Positions 8,530-17,270 of a stretch of DNA of 64,000 nucleotides are shown here, piece after piece. The notes under the pieces are model-generated. The model made no database searches. It was given only the letters and a program-made list of their open reading frames with translations, and was not told where the DNA came from. This DNA comes from Hamadaea sp013361475. GTDB lineage: Bacteria > Actinomycetota > Actinomycetes > Mycobacteriales > Micromonosporaceae. The position numbers and the translations under genes are program-made. The DNA is taken from NCBI RefSeq assembly GCF_040654195.1, contig NZ_JBFAHM010000003.1:1-64000 (forward strand), given 5' to 3'. Positions within the stretch are counted from its first letter, which is position 1. Each line of letters begins with the position of its first letter.

Positions 8530-9855
8530 GTGAGCTCTCGGACCCCACGCCGCATCGCGACCCTGTCGGTGCACACGTCCCCCCTGCACCAGCCCGGAAC
8601 CGGCGACGCGGGCGGCATGAACGTCTACATCGTCGAAGTCTCCAAGCGCCTGGCCGAAGCGGGCGTCGAGGTCGAGATCTTCACGCGGACGACCTCCAGC
8701 GATCTGCCGCGTACCGTCGAGGTCGCGCCGGGCGTACAGGTGCGGCACGTGAACGCCGGCCCGTTCGAAGGGCTCGCGAAGGAAGACCTCCCGGCTCAGC
8801 TCTGTGCGTTCACGCACGGGGTGCTGCGCGCCGAAGCGTCCCGGCCGCCGGGCCACTACGACCTGCTCCACTCGCACTACTGGCTTTCCGGCCAGGTCGG
8901 CTGGCTCGCCAAGCAGCGGTGGGGCGTACCGCTCGTGCATACCGCGCACACCCTGGCCAAGGTGAAGAACCTGCAGCTGGCGGCGGGCGACCGGGCCGAG
9001 CCGAAGTCTCGGGTCATCGGCGAGGAACAGGTCGTCGCCGAGAGCGACCGCCTCGTCGCGAACACCCCGACCGAGGCTCGCGAACTCATCGACCTCTATC
9101 ACGCTCCCCTCGACCGGGTCAGCGTCGTCGAACCCGGGGTCGACCTCGATCGGTTCCGGCCGCTGCCCCGGGTCGCCGCCTCGGCCGGCAAGCTCGCCGC
9201 CCGCCGGCGCCTCGGCCTGCCCGAACGCGGCCGGATCGTCACGTTCGTCGGCCGCATCCAGCCGCTCAAAGCCCCCGATGTGCTCATCCAGGCCCTCGCT
9301 GAACTGTGCGCCCGGGATCGCGACCTGGCCGCCGACACCACGCTCGTCATCGTCGGCGGTCCCAGCGGCAGCGGCCTCGACCGCCCGACCGCGCTCATCG
9401 AACTCGCCGCGTCGCTCGGGCTCCGCGACCGCGTGCGGTTCCTGCCCCCGCAATCCGGCGACGACCTGGTCGCGGTCTACCGCGCGGCCGACGTGGTCGC
9501 GGTCCCCTCTCACAACGAGTCGTTCGGCCTGGTCGCGCTCGAAGCACAAGCGACTGGTACGCCGGTGGTCGCAGCCGCCGTCGGCGGCCTCGTCACGGCG
9601 GTACGCGACGAGGTGAGCGGTGTTCTCGTCGACGGCCACGTGCCGGGCGACTGGGCTCGGGTCTTCGATCGGCTGCTCCGGGCGCCGCATCGGCTGACCG
9701 AGTTGGCCCAGGGCGCGGTCGAGCACGCCCGTGCGTTCTCCTGGGCTCGCACGGCGTCCGGGCTCCTGGACGTCTACCGTGAGGCCATGGAGGAGAACCG
9801 GGCGCGCCTGCTGCTCCGCGACCACGCGGACCTGGCCGGCGCCGCGACGTGGTAG
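8530..9855 (+). CDS. mshA: D-inositol-3-phosphate glycosyltransferase MshA
   Basis: First committed enzyme of mycothiol synthesis. It transfers GlcNAc from UDP-GlcNAc to 1L-myo-inositol 1-phosphate, in the cytosol. It is a GT-B fold, family GT4 enzyme with the N-terminal signature LSVHTSPLHQPGTGDAGGMN, the acceptor-side HSHYWLSG, the domain linker FVGRIQPLKAPD and the donor-binding ESFGLVALEA (E-x7-E). I chose GTG at 8530 because GGAGG precedes it and homologues begin just before the RRIATLSVHTSP block; ATG at 8500 and 8467 are possible but lack ribosome sites. The length (441 residues) fits. It overlaps the next gene by seven bp. Confidence 0.95.
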   Translation: MSSRTPRRIATLSVHTSPLHQPGTGDAGGMNVYIVEVSKRLAEAGVEVEIFTRTTSSDLPRTVEVAPGVQVRHVNAGPFEGLAKEDLPAQLCAFTHGVLRAEASRPPGHYDLLHSHYWLSGQVGWLAKQRWGVPLVHTAHTLAKVKNLQLAAGDRAEPKSRVIGEEQVVAESDRLVANTPTEARELIDLYHAPLDRVSVVEPGVDLDRFRPLPRVAASAGKLAARRRLGLPERGRIVTFVGRIQPLKAPDVLIQALAELCARDRDLAADTTLVIVGGPSGSGLDRPTALIELAASLGLRDRVRFLPPQSGDDLVAVYRAADVVAVPSHNESFGLVALEAQATGTPVVAAAVGGLVTAVRDEVSGVLVDGHVPGDWARVFDRLLRAPHRLTELAQGAVEHARAFSWARTASGLLDVYREAMEENRARLLLRDHADLAGAATW

Positions 9856-10334
9856 AGCTCGGCGCCCTGCTCGACGAGCTGGGCGTCGCGTACGAGGTGT
9901 CCCCGCAGGGCAGCCTGGTCGTCGTGCTGCCCGGTACGCACAAGCTGAAGACGACGGTCAACCTCATTCCGGGCGAGCACTCCGTCCGGATCGAGGCGTT
10001 CGTCGTCCGCCACCCCGACGAGAACCACGAAGCCGTCTGGGCCTGGCTGCTACGCAGGAACGCCCGGATGTACGGGGTGTCGTTCTCCATCGACGGCAAC
10101 GGCGACATCTACCTCACCGGCCGTCTGCCGAACCACGCGGTGACCGCCGAAGAACTCGACCGGCTGCTCGGAGCGGTGCTCTCCTACGCCGACGAGTCCT
10201 TCGACGCGCTGCTGGAACTCGGGTTCGCCGAGGCGATCCGGCGCGAGTGGGCGTGGCGGATCAGCCGGGGCGAACCGACGGAGAACCTGCGCGCCTTCCA
10301 GCACCTCGCCCCCGCAGATCACTTGCAGGAGTAG
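9849..10334 (+). CDS. YbjN-domain protein
   Basis: Small cytosolic protein (161 residues) of the YbjN family, which has a type III secretion chaperone-like fold and no firmly known reaction. The block VRIEAFVVRHPDENHEAVWAWLLRRN followed by MYGVSFSIDGNGDIYLTGRLP is typical. It starts with GTG inside the end of mshA, so the two are translationally coupled. This pairing is kept in M. tuberculosis (Rv0486-Rv0487). Its 3' end overlaps the convergent pseudokinase gene by 16 bp. Confidence 0.88.
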   Translation: MVELGALLDELGVAYEVSPQGSLVVVLPGTHKLKTTVNLIPGEHSVRIEAFVVRHPDENHEAVWAWLLRRNARMYGVSFSIDGNGDIYLTGRLPNHAVTAEELDRLLGAVLSYADESFDALLELGFAEAIRREWAWRISRGEPTENLRAFQHLAPADHLQE

Positions 10335-11695
10335 GTGACCTCGGCGTTCGCGGTCAGCTGCACCGGGGCCAGGATGTTCAGCGTCGCCGTGCCCTTGTGG
10401 CTGCCCTTGCCGCTGAACCCCCAGTAGTAGTGCACCTGCACCGAGCCCTCGCCCTTGCGGACGCTCTGGTCGAGGCGGCCGCTGCGATGCCCGTCGCTGT
10501 CGACCCACTCGTACGCGAAGGTGCCGGGCTCGCCGTTGGTCACCACGGTCCCGATCACGTCCGCCTGCGTGTTGCACGTCGTGACGGCCGCCTTCTGCAC
10601 GGTGACCCCGGTGATCTGGGTGGCGCTGAACAGCCCCAGCGGATTGGGAACCCCGAGCTCCGGCATGAACCGCAGCAGGAGCACGTAGACGACGCCCAGG
10701 ACGAGCAGGAGCGACAGCAGACTGCCGAGCACCCCGGTGACCCGCTTGAACAGGCTCTTCTTCGGCGGCCGGTACGCCGTCGGCGGCGGCGTCCAACTGG
10801 GCGTCGCGGGCGTGGCCACCGGCCCCTGGCCGAACCGCAGTACGCCGTCCGCGCTGCGCTCGACGGGAGCCGGCTGCTGCACCGGTGGTTCGGTCGTCCG
10901 CCGAGCCATCTGGGTGGCCAGGTGCTCCTGCGCCACCGGCTGAGCCGGACCCTGTTGCGGAACCGCCTGCTGCGGAATAACCGGCTGGGGTTGCTGGGGC
11001 GTGGCCTGCACGGCGGCCTCGGTGGCCGCGCCCGGGAGCAGCGTCGTCGACTCCGGCGGCGGGATGTCCCCCGGCACTGTGAGTGGAGCGGGCTGCTGGG
11101 GGAGAGCGGCGAGCGCGCTGCGGTCGCCGAAGCCCGGTAGCGACGCCGCGTGCGCCGCGAGGACGCGCAGCCCGGTTTCCAGACCGGCGGCGGCCGCGGC
11201 CGCCACGACCTGCAACGTCTGGTCGCCTCCGCCGATCCGGCGGGCCAGCTCCGCCCACGCGGCGGCATCCTCGGCCGCGGTCGGCTGCCGTCCGGCGGTG
11301 GCGGCGGCCACGCCGACCTCGCTCAACAGCGCCACTCCGGCCGGGCTCACCACGACGGTGCTCGCGTCGACTGCGCCGTGCGCGAGGCCCGCCTGATGCA
11401 GCCGCATCAGGGTCTGGCCGGTGTCGGAGAGCACGGTGGCGGCCGTTCCAGGGGTCAACCGGGACGCCAGGTCGGCGATCGACGGGCCGATGGGAGCGCC
11501 CGAGATCAGCCAGGCGCGCCCGCCGTGGCCGACGAGGTCGGCGATCGGCACGACGCCGGGGAGGGCGAGCCGGCGTACCGCGTTGACGGCCGCGACGACC
11601 CGCGTCAGCTGCTCCCGGTCCTGCTGCGGCAGGGCGAGCGCACCCACCTTCCGACCGTCCGCAGTGGACGTTTCCTGCCACGTGCCGATGCTCAC
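10319..11695 (-). CDS. Membrane pseudokinase with extracytoplasmic domain
   Basis: 458-residue protein. Its cytosolic part keeps the outline of a Ser/Thr kinase C-lobe but not the catalytic residues: where an active kinase has HRDLKPxN it reads LAHGAVDASTVVV, and where DFG is expected it reads LLSEVG. A Pro/Gln-rich linker follows, then one membrane helix (SLLSLLLVLGVVYVLLL) and an about 115-residue outer domain with two cysteines. Start chosen at GTG 11695 (SIGTWQETS follows) because GGGGGC lies upstream. Pseudokinases of this kind serve as binding scaffolds, for example the M. tuberculosis MviN module; the partner here is unknown. Convergent with the ybjN-like gene. Confidence 0.75.
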   Translation of the reverse strand: MSIGTWQETSTADGRKVGALALPQQDREQLTRVVAAVNAVRRLALPGVVPIADLVGHGGRAWLISGAPIGPSIADLASRLTPGTAATVLSDTGQTLMRLHQAGLAHGAVDASTVVVSPAGVALLSEVGVAAATAGRQPTAAEDAAAWAELARRIGGGDQTLQVVAAAAAAGLETGLRVLAAHAASLPGFGDRSALAALPQQPAPLTVPGDIPPPESTTLLPGAATEAAVQATPQQPQPVIPQQAVPQQGPAQPVAQEHLATQMARRTTEPPVQQPAPVERSADGVLRFGQGPVATPATPSWTPPPTAYRPPKKSLFKRVTGVLGSLLSLLLVLGVVYVLLLRFMPELGVPNPLGLFSATQITGVTVQKAAVTTCNTQADVIGTVVTNGEPGTFAYEWVDSDGHRSGRLDQSVRKGEGSVQVHYYWGFSGKGSHKGTATLNILAPVQLTANAEVTYSCK

Positions 11696-11843
11696 GGCCC
11701 GCCCCCTGTCTGACTGCGCTCCCGGCGGCTTGCCAGAAGCCTTCCCGGCCGACTGAATCGGCGTCAGGGTACAACCGGCCGGATGGGGCGCACACTGGCC
11801 GAAGGTATGGGCCACTGTCCGGAGGCCGACGCTCGGCCGCCGG

Positions 11844-12488
11844 TCACGCCGGATCGACGAGGCCCGCCTGGGTCGCCATCACGGCCAGTTGTACGCGGTT
11901 CGCGCTGCGCGTCTTCGTCATCAAGTTGGCGACGTGCGTCTTCACCGTCGTCACCCCGAGATGCAGGCGCTCGGCGATCTCCGGGTTCGACAGGCCCGCG
12001 CCGACGAGGGCCAGTACTTCGCGTTCCCGGTCGGTCACGTTGGTCAACACCGGCCGTGGTGGCTCAGCCGGCCGCAAAGCCTTGGCCACCAGGCGTCGCA
12101 GCACCTCCGGACTGAACGGGCTCTCCCCGGCCGCCGCTCGGCGTACGCCGTCGAGCAGTTCGCCGGGCGACGCGTCCTTCACCAGGAATCCGCAGGCGCC
12201 GGCGGCCAACGCCGGATACAGGTGATCGTCGTCGTCGAACGTCGTCAGCACGAGGACTCGCGTACTGGGGCGGTCGGCGAGGATCCGAGCCGTCGCGGTC
12301 GTCCCGTCGACGCCGGGCATCCGGAGATCCATCACGATCACGTCCGGGCGGAGCTGCTGCGCCAGCCGGATCGCCGGACCGCCGTCGGCCGCTTCGCCGA
12401 CCACCTCCATCTCGGGATCGGACTCGCACAGCATGCGCAGCCCTGCGCGTACCAATTGTTGATCATCGACCAGGAGCACGCGGATCAT
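11844..12488 (-). CDS. NarL/FixJ-type response regulator
   Basis: Two-component transcription factor, 214 residues. The receiver domain has acidic D8/D9, phosphoacceptor D54 (VIVMDLRMPG) and K104 (FLVKDASP). The C-terminal LuxR-type HTH is TDREREVLALVGAGLSNPEI to TVKTHVANLM. The ATG at 12488 overlaps the stop of the kinase gene by four bases, so the pair is translationally coupled. It is probably phosphorylated by the kinase encoded just upstream. Targets are unknown. Confidence 0.95.
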   Translation of the reverse strand: MIRVLLVDDQQLVRAGLRMLCESDPEMEVVGEAADGGPAIRLAQQLRPDVIVMDLRMPGVDGTTATARILADRPSTRVLVLTTFDDDDHLYPALAAGACGFLVKDASPGELLDGVRRAAAGESPFSPEVLRRLVAKALRPAEPPRPVLTNVTDREREVLALVGAGLSNPEIAERLHLGVTTVKTHVANLMTKTRSANRVQLAVMATQAGLVDPA

Positions 12489-13612
12489 GACGCCGCCCGC
12501 ATGGCCGGGACCAGCGCGGACAAGCGCCAACCGGGCGTGGCCGGGGCCGCGAGCAGCCCGCCGCCCAGGAGTTCGACGCGCTCGCGGAGGCCGACCAGCC
12601 CGTGCCCGCCGTCGCCGGACGGTGCCGCGCCGCCGCCGAAGTCGCGCAGCTCGAAGGCGACCTGCTCGCCCCGGACGTGGATGGACAGCTCGGCGCGGGC
12701 CGAGGTCCCGGCGTGCTTGGCCACGTTCGCGAGTCCTTCCTGAGTCAGCCGGAGCACCGCGAGCGCGGTACGCGAGTCCAGCTCGGTCACGGTGGGATCG
12801 ATCGCAGCCTCGACGGTGAGGCCGAGGCCCCGGCTGCGATCGACCGCCGACTCCAGGGCCAGGACCAGCCCGGCGGGTTCCACGAGATAGTCCGCCGGTT
12901 GCACGTCCCGGAGGACGGCGACGAGCCGCCGCAGATCCGTCAGCGCCGACGACCCCGTCGTACGCACATCGTCGAGCACCTTGCGGACCCGCGGGTCCTC
13001 GATCGGCAGCACGTCGGCCGCGACCGAGACCCGCAGCACGATCGACGCGACGTGATGCGCCACGATGTCGTGCAGTTCGCGGGCGATCGTCGCGCGTTCC
13101 TCGGCCCGGACGCGGGACACCACCTGAGCCGCCCGGTCCGACGCCTGCCGGGCCAGTTCCCGCGCCATCCGCAGCTGTACGCCGATGAGCAGCGGCACGA
13201 TCAGGATCGCGGAGGCGAAGAACACCGTGATCGGCTCCCGCCAGGCGTCGTCGAGATCAGAGACGACGCTGCCCACCAGCCCGGCCGCGAGCCCGATCCA
13301 CATCGGACGGCCGGACCGTCGCATCCCCAGCTCGAACATCGCCCAAGCGAGCCCCACGGTCGGCACGACGTCGTTGTCCGCCCCGAAGAACCAGCCGGCG
13401 CCGATCCCCGCCGCGAGCCCGGTCACCGACCAGAACGGTGACCAGACCGCGACGAAGCCGTAGAGCAGCGTGCCGACCGACAAAACCCAGTCCACTGTGT
13501 TCAGTGGTGCGCCGTCCGGCCGGATCGCGAGGTAGCCGACTCCGGCCAGGCACACGATGCTCAGGCGGCCGAAGGTGTGGCGCTCGGCGAACAGCCACTC
13601 CACCCAAGGCAT
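12485..13612 (-). CDS. Membrane sensor histidine kinase (HisKA_3 type)
   Basis: Sensor partner of the adjacent NarL-type regulator, 375 residues. The N-terminal half (about 15-145) has several hydrophobic membrane segments and no large outer domain, which suggests sensing in or near the membrane. The dimerisation/phosphoacceptor motif is ERATIARELHDIVAHHV with H181. The ATP-binding domain ends with FGGGAAPSGDGGHGLVGLRE, containing the G-boxes. It follows the polytopic membrane protein gene by three bp. A TAGGAT hexamer seven nt before its ATG could also give it a leaderless promoter of its own. Confidence 0.92.
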   Translation of the reverse strand: MPWVEWLFAERHTFGRLSIVCLAGVGYLAIRPDGAPLNTVDWVLSVGTLLYGFVAVWSPFWSVTGLAAGIGAGWFFGADNDVVPTVGLAWAMFELGMRRSGRPMWIGLAAGLVGSVVSDLDDAWREPITVFFASAILIVPLLIGVQLRMARELARQASDRAAQVVSRVRAEERATIARELHDIVAHHVASIVLRVSVAADVLPIEDPRVRKVLDDVRTTGSSALTDLRRLVAVLRDVQPADYLVEPAGLVLALESAVDRSRGLGLTVEAAIDPTVTELDSRTALAVLRLTQEGLANVAKHAGTSARAELSIHVRGEQVAFELRDFGGGAAPSGDGGHGLVGLRERVELLGGGLLAAPATPGWRLSALVPAMRAAS

Positions 13613-13615
13613 TCT

Positions 13616-14527
13616 TCAGATCCTATCGAGCGACGGCAGCGCGACTCTCCGGCCGATCGTCAGGAGGCCGATCGCGGTCGCGGCGACGAGTACTCCGGCA
13701 GCCGCCAGGGTCAACCCGTCCGGCTGGGTCAGCGGCTGCCCGCGCAACGCCTGCCAAGTCACCAAGGCGAGCAGGCCGGCGTATGCGCCGCCGGCAATCT
13801 TGATCACCTGCGGCCGCCCGGGGAAGAGCATCGCCAGCAGGATCATGGCCTGCAGGCCGTGCACCCCCACGAAATGCCCCACGCGCAGGTCACCGCCCGT
13901 CGTGCTCCACCCGGTGATCGGGAGTCCCGCTCCACCATCTGGTACGCCGACCGCATGCGCCCCGAGCATGGGCTGATCCTCGATCTCGTCCAGCCGGCGC
14001 TGTTCCGACGTCGGCACGACCATCAAGGCGGCCTGCCCCATCCCGGCGAGCAGCAACCACAGCCCGACCTTGGCGGCGACGTCCGTCGTCCGATCCTTGA
14101 CCCGGCCGCGCCACACGACGATCGCGACTACCGCCGTCCCGACGCCGAACAGCGCCGCCATCGCCCCCATCGCGCTCCAGATCGCGTTGTCCAAAGCCGT
14201 CTCGACATGGAAATGACTCGCCCGGCCCCGGGCCGCCTGCCAGACGATGAGCGCCACCTCGAGATACGACCCGACGACGATCAGCCCTACCCCGACCTTC
14301 TTCATCCACGTCGGCCGGACGAAACTCAACAGCCACGCCAGCGTGATGGCGTACACGGCGAACGAGACGCCGAACTTGAACGGCTTGAGCCACGTCGGCT
14401 GGCCCAGCACCACCCGGTCGTCTGCGGCGAGGCCGACCACGGCCACGACTGCCAGCACGGTCATCGCCACCGCCATCACGGTGAGCCAACTGCTACCCCG
14501 GTACGCGTTCCTCAGTGCATTCCTCAT
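13616..14527 (-). CDS. Polytopic membrane protein of unknown function
   Basis: 303-residue hydrophobic protein with about eight or nine likely membrane helices, beginning SSWLTVMAVAMTVLAVVAVV and ending before IGRRVALPSLDRI. The motif QPTWLKPFKFGVSFAVYAIT near residue 45 is conserved-looking. I do not recognise a named family. Its stop lies three bp before the histidine kinase start, so it may be co-transcribed with the two-component system and could be its sensing partner. The start at 14527 has only a weak ribosome site; the long upstream extension is Arg-rich and looks non-coding. Confidence 0.7.
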   Translation of the reverse strand: MRNALRNAYRGSSWLTVMAVAMTVLAVVAVVGLAADDRVVLGQPTWLKPFKFGVSFAVYAITLAWLLSFVRPTWMKKVGVGLIVVGSYLEVALIVWQAARGRASHFHVETALDNAIWSAMGAMAALFGVGTAVVAIVVWRGRVKDRTTDVAAKVGLWLLLAGMGQAALMVVPTSEQRRLDEIEDQPMLGAHAVGVPDGGAGLPITGWSTTGGDLRVGHFVGVHGLQAMILLAMLFPGRPQVIKIAGGAYAGLLALVTWQALRGQPLTQPDGLTLAAAGVLVAATAIGLLTIGRRVALPSLDRI

Positions 14528-14666
14528 GCACCTGACGGTCCCGGGTTCGGCTCCATCGTTCTTCCTGCTGCCAGCCGCACCGCATCCTCCTACAGCAGGA
14601 TGCCCGCCGTCCTCCCGTTGTGGATAACACGGTCTTCGGCCGAGACTTGCGCGCCACCCTTGTCCG

Positions 14667-15554
14667 ATGCGCTCCCCGTCGTCGCCATTTCGCGCGCGTG
14701 ATTGGCTCGCCGCCGGGCTGCTGACCCGCGATGAGCTCCGCGGCCCAAGGTGGCGGCGACTGTTTCGCGGCATCTACGTCGATGCCGAGATTCCGGTCGA
14801 TCATCGGCTCCGGTGCTCGGCGGCGGCGTTGCTTCTTCCGCCCGGCGGGGCGATCGCCCTGCTCAGCGCGGCCGCCCTCTGGGACGTCCCGCTGCTCGGA
14901 CCCGATGACCCGGTCACCGTGGTGGTGCCGCTCGGCACGAGTCTGCGTACGCAGAACCACCTCGTCGTCCGCCGGATGGTGCTGGACTCCGACGACCTGG
15001 CTTCGCGGTTCGGCATGCCGGTCACGTCGCTCCTTCGGACGGCTTTCGACGTGGCTCGGCTACTCCCGCGCGCCGACGCCGTAGTCGCGCTCGACGCGAT
15101 CTTCCACCGTCGAAAAGTGTCCTCCGACCAGGTCCGGTCCTATCTCGACGCGCATGCCGGCCGGCCACAGACCCGTTCCGCTCGGACAGCGCTGTCGCTC
15201 AGCGACAAGCGAGCGGAATCTGTCATGGAGACGAAGCTCCGGTTGGTGCTCCTGGACGGTGGACTGCCCCCGCCCGCGTTGCAGGTCAGAATCAGCCGAG
15301 TCCTGCCTGACGGACGAATCCGAATACTCGCCCGGGTGGACCTGGCGTACGAAGAGTGGAAGCTCGCCATCGAATACGACGGTGACCACCATCGGGAGCA
15401 GGCGGCATACCGTGCCGACATGGATCGACAGAACGAGATCTACGTCGCGGGCTGGACCGTGCTTCGGTTCAACGCGACCGACGTACTGCGTACTCCGGAC
15501 AAGACGGTCGCGATCGTCCGCGCCATGCTGCGCCGACTGGGATGGCAGGGCTGA
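14667..15554 (+). CDS. AbiEi-like/DUF559-type protein
   Basis: 295-residue protein of a large actinobacterial family. The N-terminus (DWLAAGLLTRDEL to WRRLFRGIYVD) matches the wing-helix start of AbiEi-type antitoxins. The C-terminus (VMETKLRLVLLDGGLPPP, then LARVDLAYEEWKLAIEYDGD) is a DUF559/VSR-like nuclease fold with E, D, and K spaced as in PD-(D/E)XK enzymes. No AbiEii toxin gene is adjacent, so it is an orphan and its role in defence is unproven. It is divergent from the membrane-protein gene and ends at a perfect terminator-like hairpin. Confidence 0.78.
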   Translation: MRSPSSPFRARDWLAAGLLTRDELRGPRWRRLFRGIYVDAEIPVDHRLRCSAAALLLPPGGAIALLSAAALWDVPLLGPDDPVTVVVPLGTSLRTQNHLVVRRMVLDSDDLASRFGMPVTSLLRTAFDVARLLPRADAVVALDAIFHRRKVSSDQVRSYLDAHAGRPQTRSARTALSLSDKRAESVMETKLRLVLLDGGLPPPALQVRISRVLPDGRIRILARVDLAYEEWKLAIEYDGDHHREQAAYRADMDRQNEIYVAGWTVLRFNATDVLRTPDKTVAIVRAMLRRLGWQG

Positions 15555-15587
15555 CCGCCTCTCCGCGGACGCCTCCGAGCGACCCGA

Positions 15588-15638
15588 GTGATGCGTTTGG
15601 GGGGCCATTTGATCTCCCCCACCCCCCAAACGCATCAC
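15588..15638. terminator. Bidirectional hairpin between convergent genes
   Basis: Perfect 17-bp arms (GTGATGCGTTTGGGGGG and its complement) around a 17-nt loop, placed between the convergent DUF559-type gene and the Ser/Thr kinase gene. The right arm runs as C6-A3 and could also terminate transcription from the minus strand. Confidence 0.8.
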
Positions 15639-15659
15639 CCTGTCCGCTGAGCACCGGCG

Positions 15660-17270
15660 CTACCCGATGCAGACATAGTCGGCGACCGTCGCCGTCGAGC
15701 CGCTCTCCTTCGTCGGCGTCGTGACGATCGAGACCTTGATCTGGTAGCCCGCACTGCACTGGTCGCGCCAGAGCGAGACGACGTCCAGGTCCTCGGCGCC
15801 GGAGTAGGAGAGCGAGCCCTGAAGCGTCTTGGTCTCGGTGTACAGCGCCGTGCCGTACTCGCCGCCGTTCGCGTTGACCTGAACGAAGCGCAGCCGGTAG
15901 GTCAGCTTGTTCGTGTTGGAGGCGCGGATGGCCCAGGCCGCGTGGACAACGCTTGTCGATGCGCCGCACTTGCCGACGTAGTAGCACGCTGACGTCACGG
16001 TTGCCGTTGTCACGCGCGGCGGGGTGGGGCTGGGGGAGGGGCTCTTCGTCGTGGGTTTGGGGGTCGGCGACTTCGTCCGAGACCTCGTCGGAGTCGGCGA
16101 AGCAGCCGTCGGTGAGACTGACGCCGAGGGCGACGCCGACGGGGACGGCGACGGGGAGTCAGTCGGCGACGCCGAAGGCGATTCCTCCACAAGCGACGGG
16201 GACGAGGATGGCAGGGCTGAGGTGTTGGCGGCGTCTGTCGGGTTGAGGGCGACGCAGCCGCCGACACTGCCGCCGACGACGACCACCGTGATCGTTCCCG
16301 CGACGAGCGCCTTCTTCACGCCGCTCGACAGCGAGCGGAGGCGATGCCCCACTCCGCGGCCGAGGGCGGAGTCCGCGACGGCGGTGCCGGACATCGAGGC
16401 GAGCGCGAGCGGGAAGAGCGCTGCGAGCAGGAGCGCTCGCCGGGCGAGTTTCTTCTTGCCCTCCTCTTCCCATTCGGGGCCGTATGCCGCTCCGGCGACC
16501 GCCTCCAACTCCCGGAGGAAGAGCGTCGCGTTGGTCGGGCGCTGCGCCGGGTCCTTGGCGAGCCCGCGTCGCAGCAGTCCGCGTACCCCTTCGGGCGCAT
16601 TGTCGACCGGGATGGGCGCGGACTCGTGCTGTCGGCGGAGCTGGGCCAGATCGCCGGGCGCCCGGTAGGGCGGCGTGCCGGTGAGGCACTCGAAGAAGGT
16701 GGCGGTGGCCGCGTAGATGTCGGTCTGCGGGGTGGCCGTGCCGGCCGCCCACTGCTCGGGGGCCATGTAGCTGGGCGTGCCCGCGAGCGCGCCGGTGCGC
16801 CCGGCGCGGACGGCGATGCCGAAGTCGGCGAGCTTGCTCTGGCCTTGCGCGTCGACCAGCACGTTCTCGGGTTTGTAGTCGCGGTGGACGATGCCGAGTT
16901 TGTGCGAGGCGGCTAGGCCGAGCAGCGAACCCTTGAGCACGACGAGCGCGGCTTCGGGCTCGGTCGGACCCTGTTCCCGGATGAGTTTGCGGAGGGCGAC
17001 GCCGTTGACCAGTTCCATGACGATCGCCGCGCCGCCGGGATTCTCGACGTACTCGTAGAGGCGGGCGACATGGTCGTCCTGGACCTCGGCGAGGATGCGG
17101 GCCTCGGCCCGGAACTCGCGGAGGAAGGTCTCGTCGTTCTTCAGGTTGTCGGCGAGGTATTTGATCGCGACGGGAACTCCCGTCTGATCGTGGGTGGCGA
17201 GCACGACCAGCCCGGACGCGCCCCGTCCCAATTCCTGTACCGCCGTATATCCCGGCACTGACCAGGTCAT
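15660..17270 (-). CDS. Membrane Ser/Thr protein kinase
   Basis: 536-residue Hanks-type kinase with an intact active site: glycine loop GRGASG (15-20), K37, HRD (129-131) in IVHRDYKPENVL, DFG (149-151) and APE (170-172). After the kinase come two hydrophobic helices (about 279-299 and 319-341), a long Ser/Pro/Thr-rich linker and a C-terminal outer domain with four cysteines (SACYYVGKCG, DQCSAG, YVCIG). Its ATG overlaps the stop of the FHA/M50 protease gene (ATGA), so the two are co-translated. FHA domains bind phosphothreonine, so the protease is a natural substrate or docking partner. The outer domain may sense or bind the repeat protein encoded two genes upstream. That link is inferred. Confidence 0.93.
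   Translation of the reverse strand: MTWSVPGYTAVQELGRGASGLVVLATHDQTGVPVAIKYLADNLKNDETFLREFRAEARILAEVQDDHVARLYEYVENPGGAAIVMELVNGVALRKLIREQGPTEPEAALVVLKGSLLGLAASHKLGIVHRDYKPENVLVDAQGQSKLADFGIAVRAGRTGALAGTPSYMAPEQWAAGTATPQTDIYAATATFFECLTGTPPYRAPGDLAQLRRQHESAPIPVDNAPEGVRGLLRRGLAKDPAQRPTNATLFLRELEAVAGAAYGPEWEEEGKKKLARRALLLAALFPLALASMSGTAVADSALGRGVGHRLRSLSSGVKKALVAGTITVVVVGGSVGGCVALNPTDAANTSALPSSSPSLVEESPSASPTDSPSPSPSASPSASVSPTAASPTPTRSRTKSPTPKPTTKSPSPSPTPPRVTTATVTSACYYVGKCGASTSVVHAAWAIRASNTNKLTYRLRFVQVNANGGEYGTALYTETKTLQGSLSYSGAEDLDVVSLWRDQCSAGYQIKVSIVTTPTKESGSTATVADYVCIG

Noticed and set aside
14667..15554. An abortive-infection toxin-antitoxin pair
   Set aside because: Only the AbiEi-like half is present; no AbiEii-type nucleotidyltransferase gene is adjacent.
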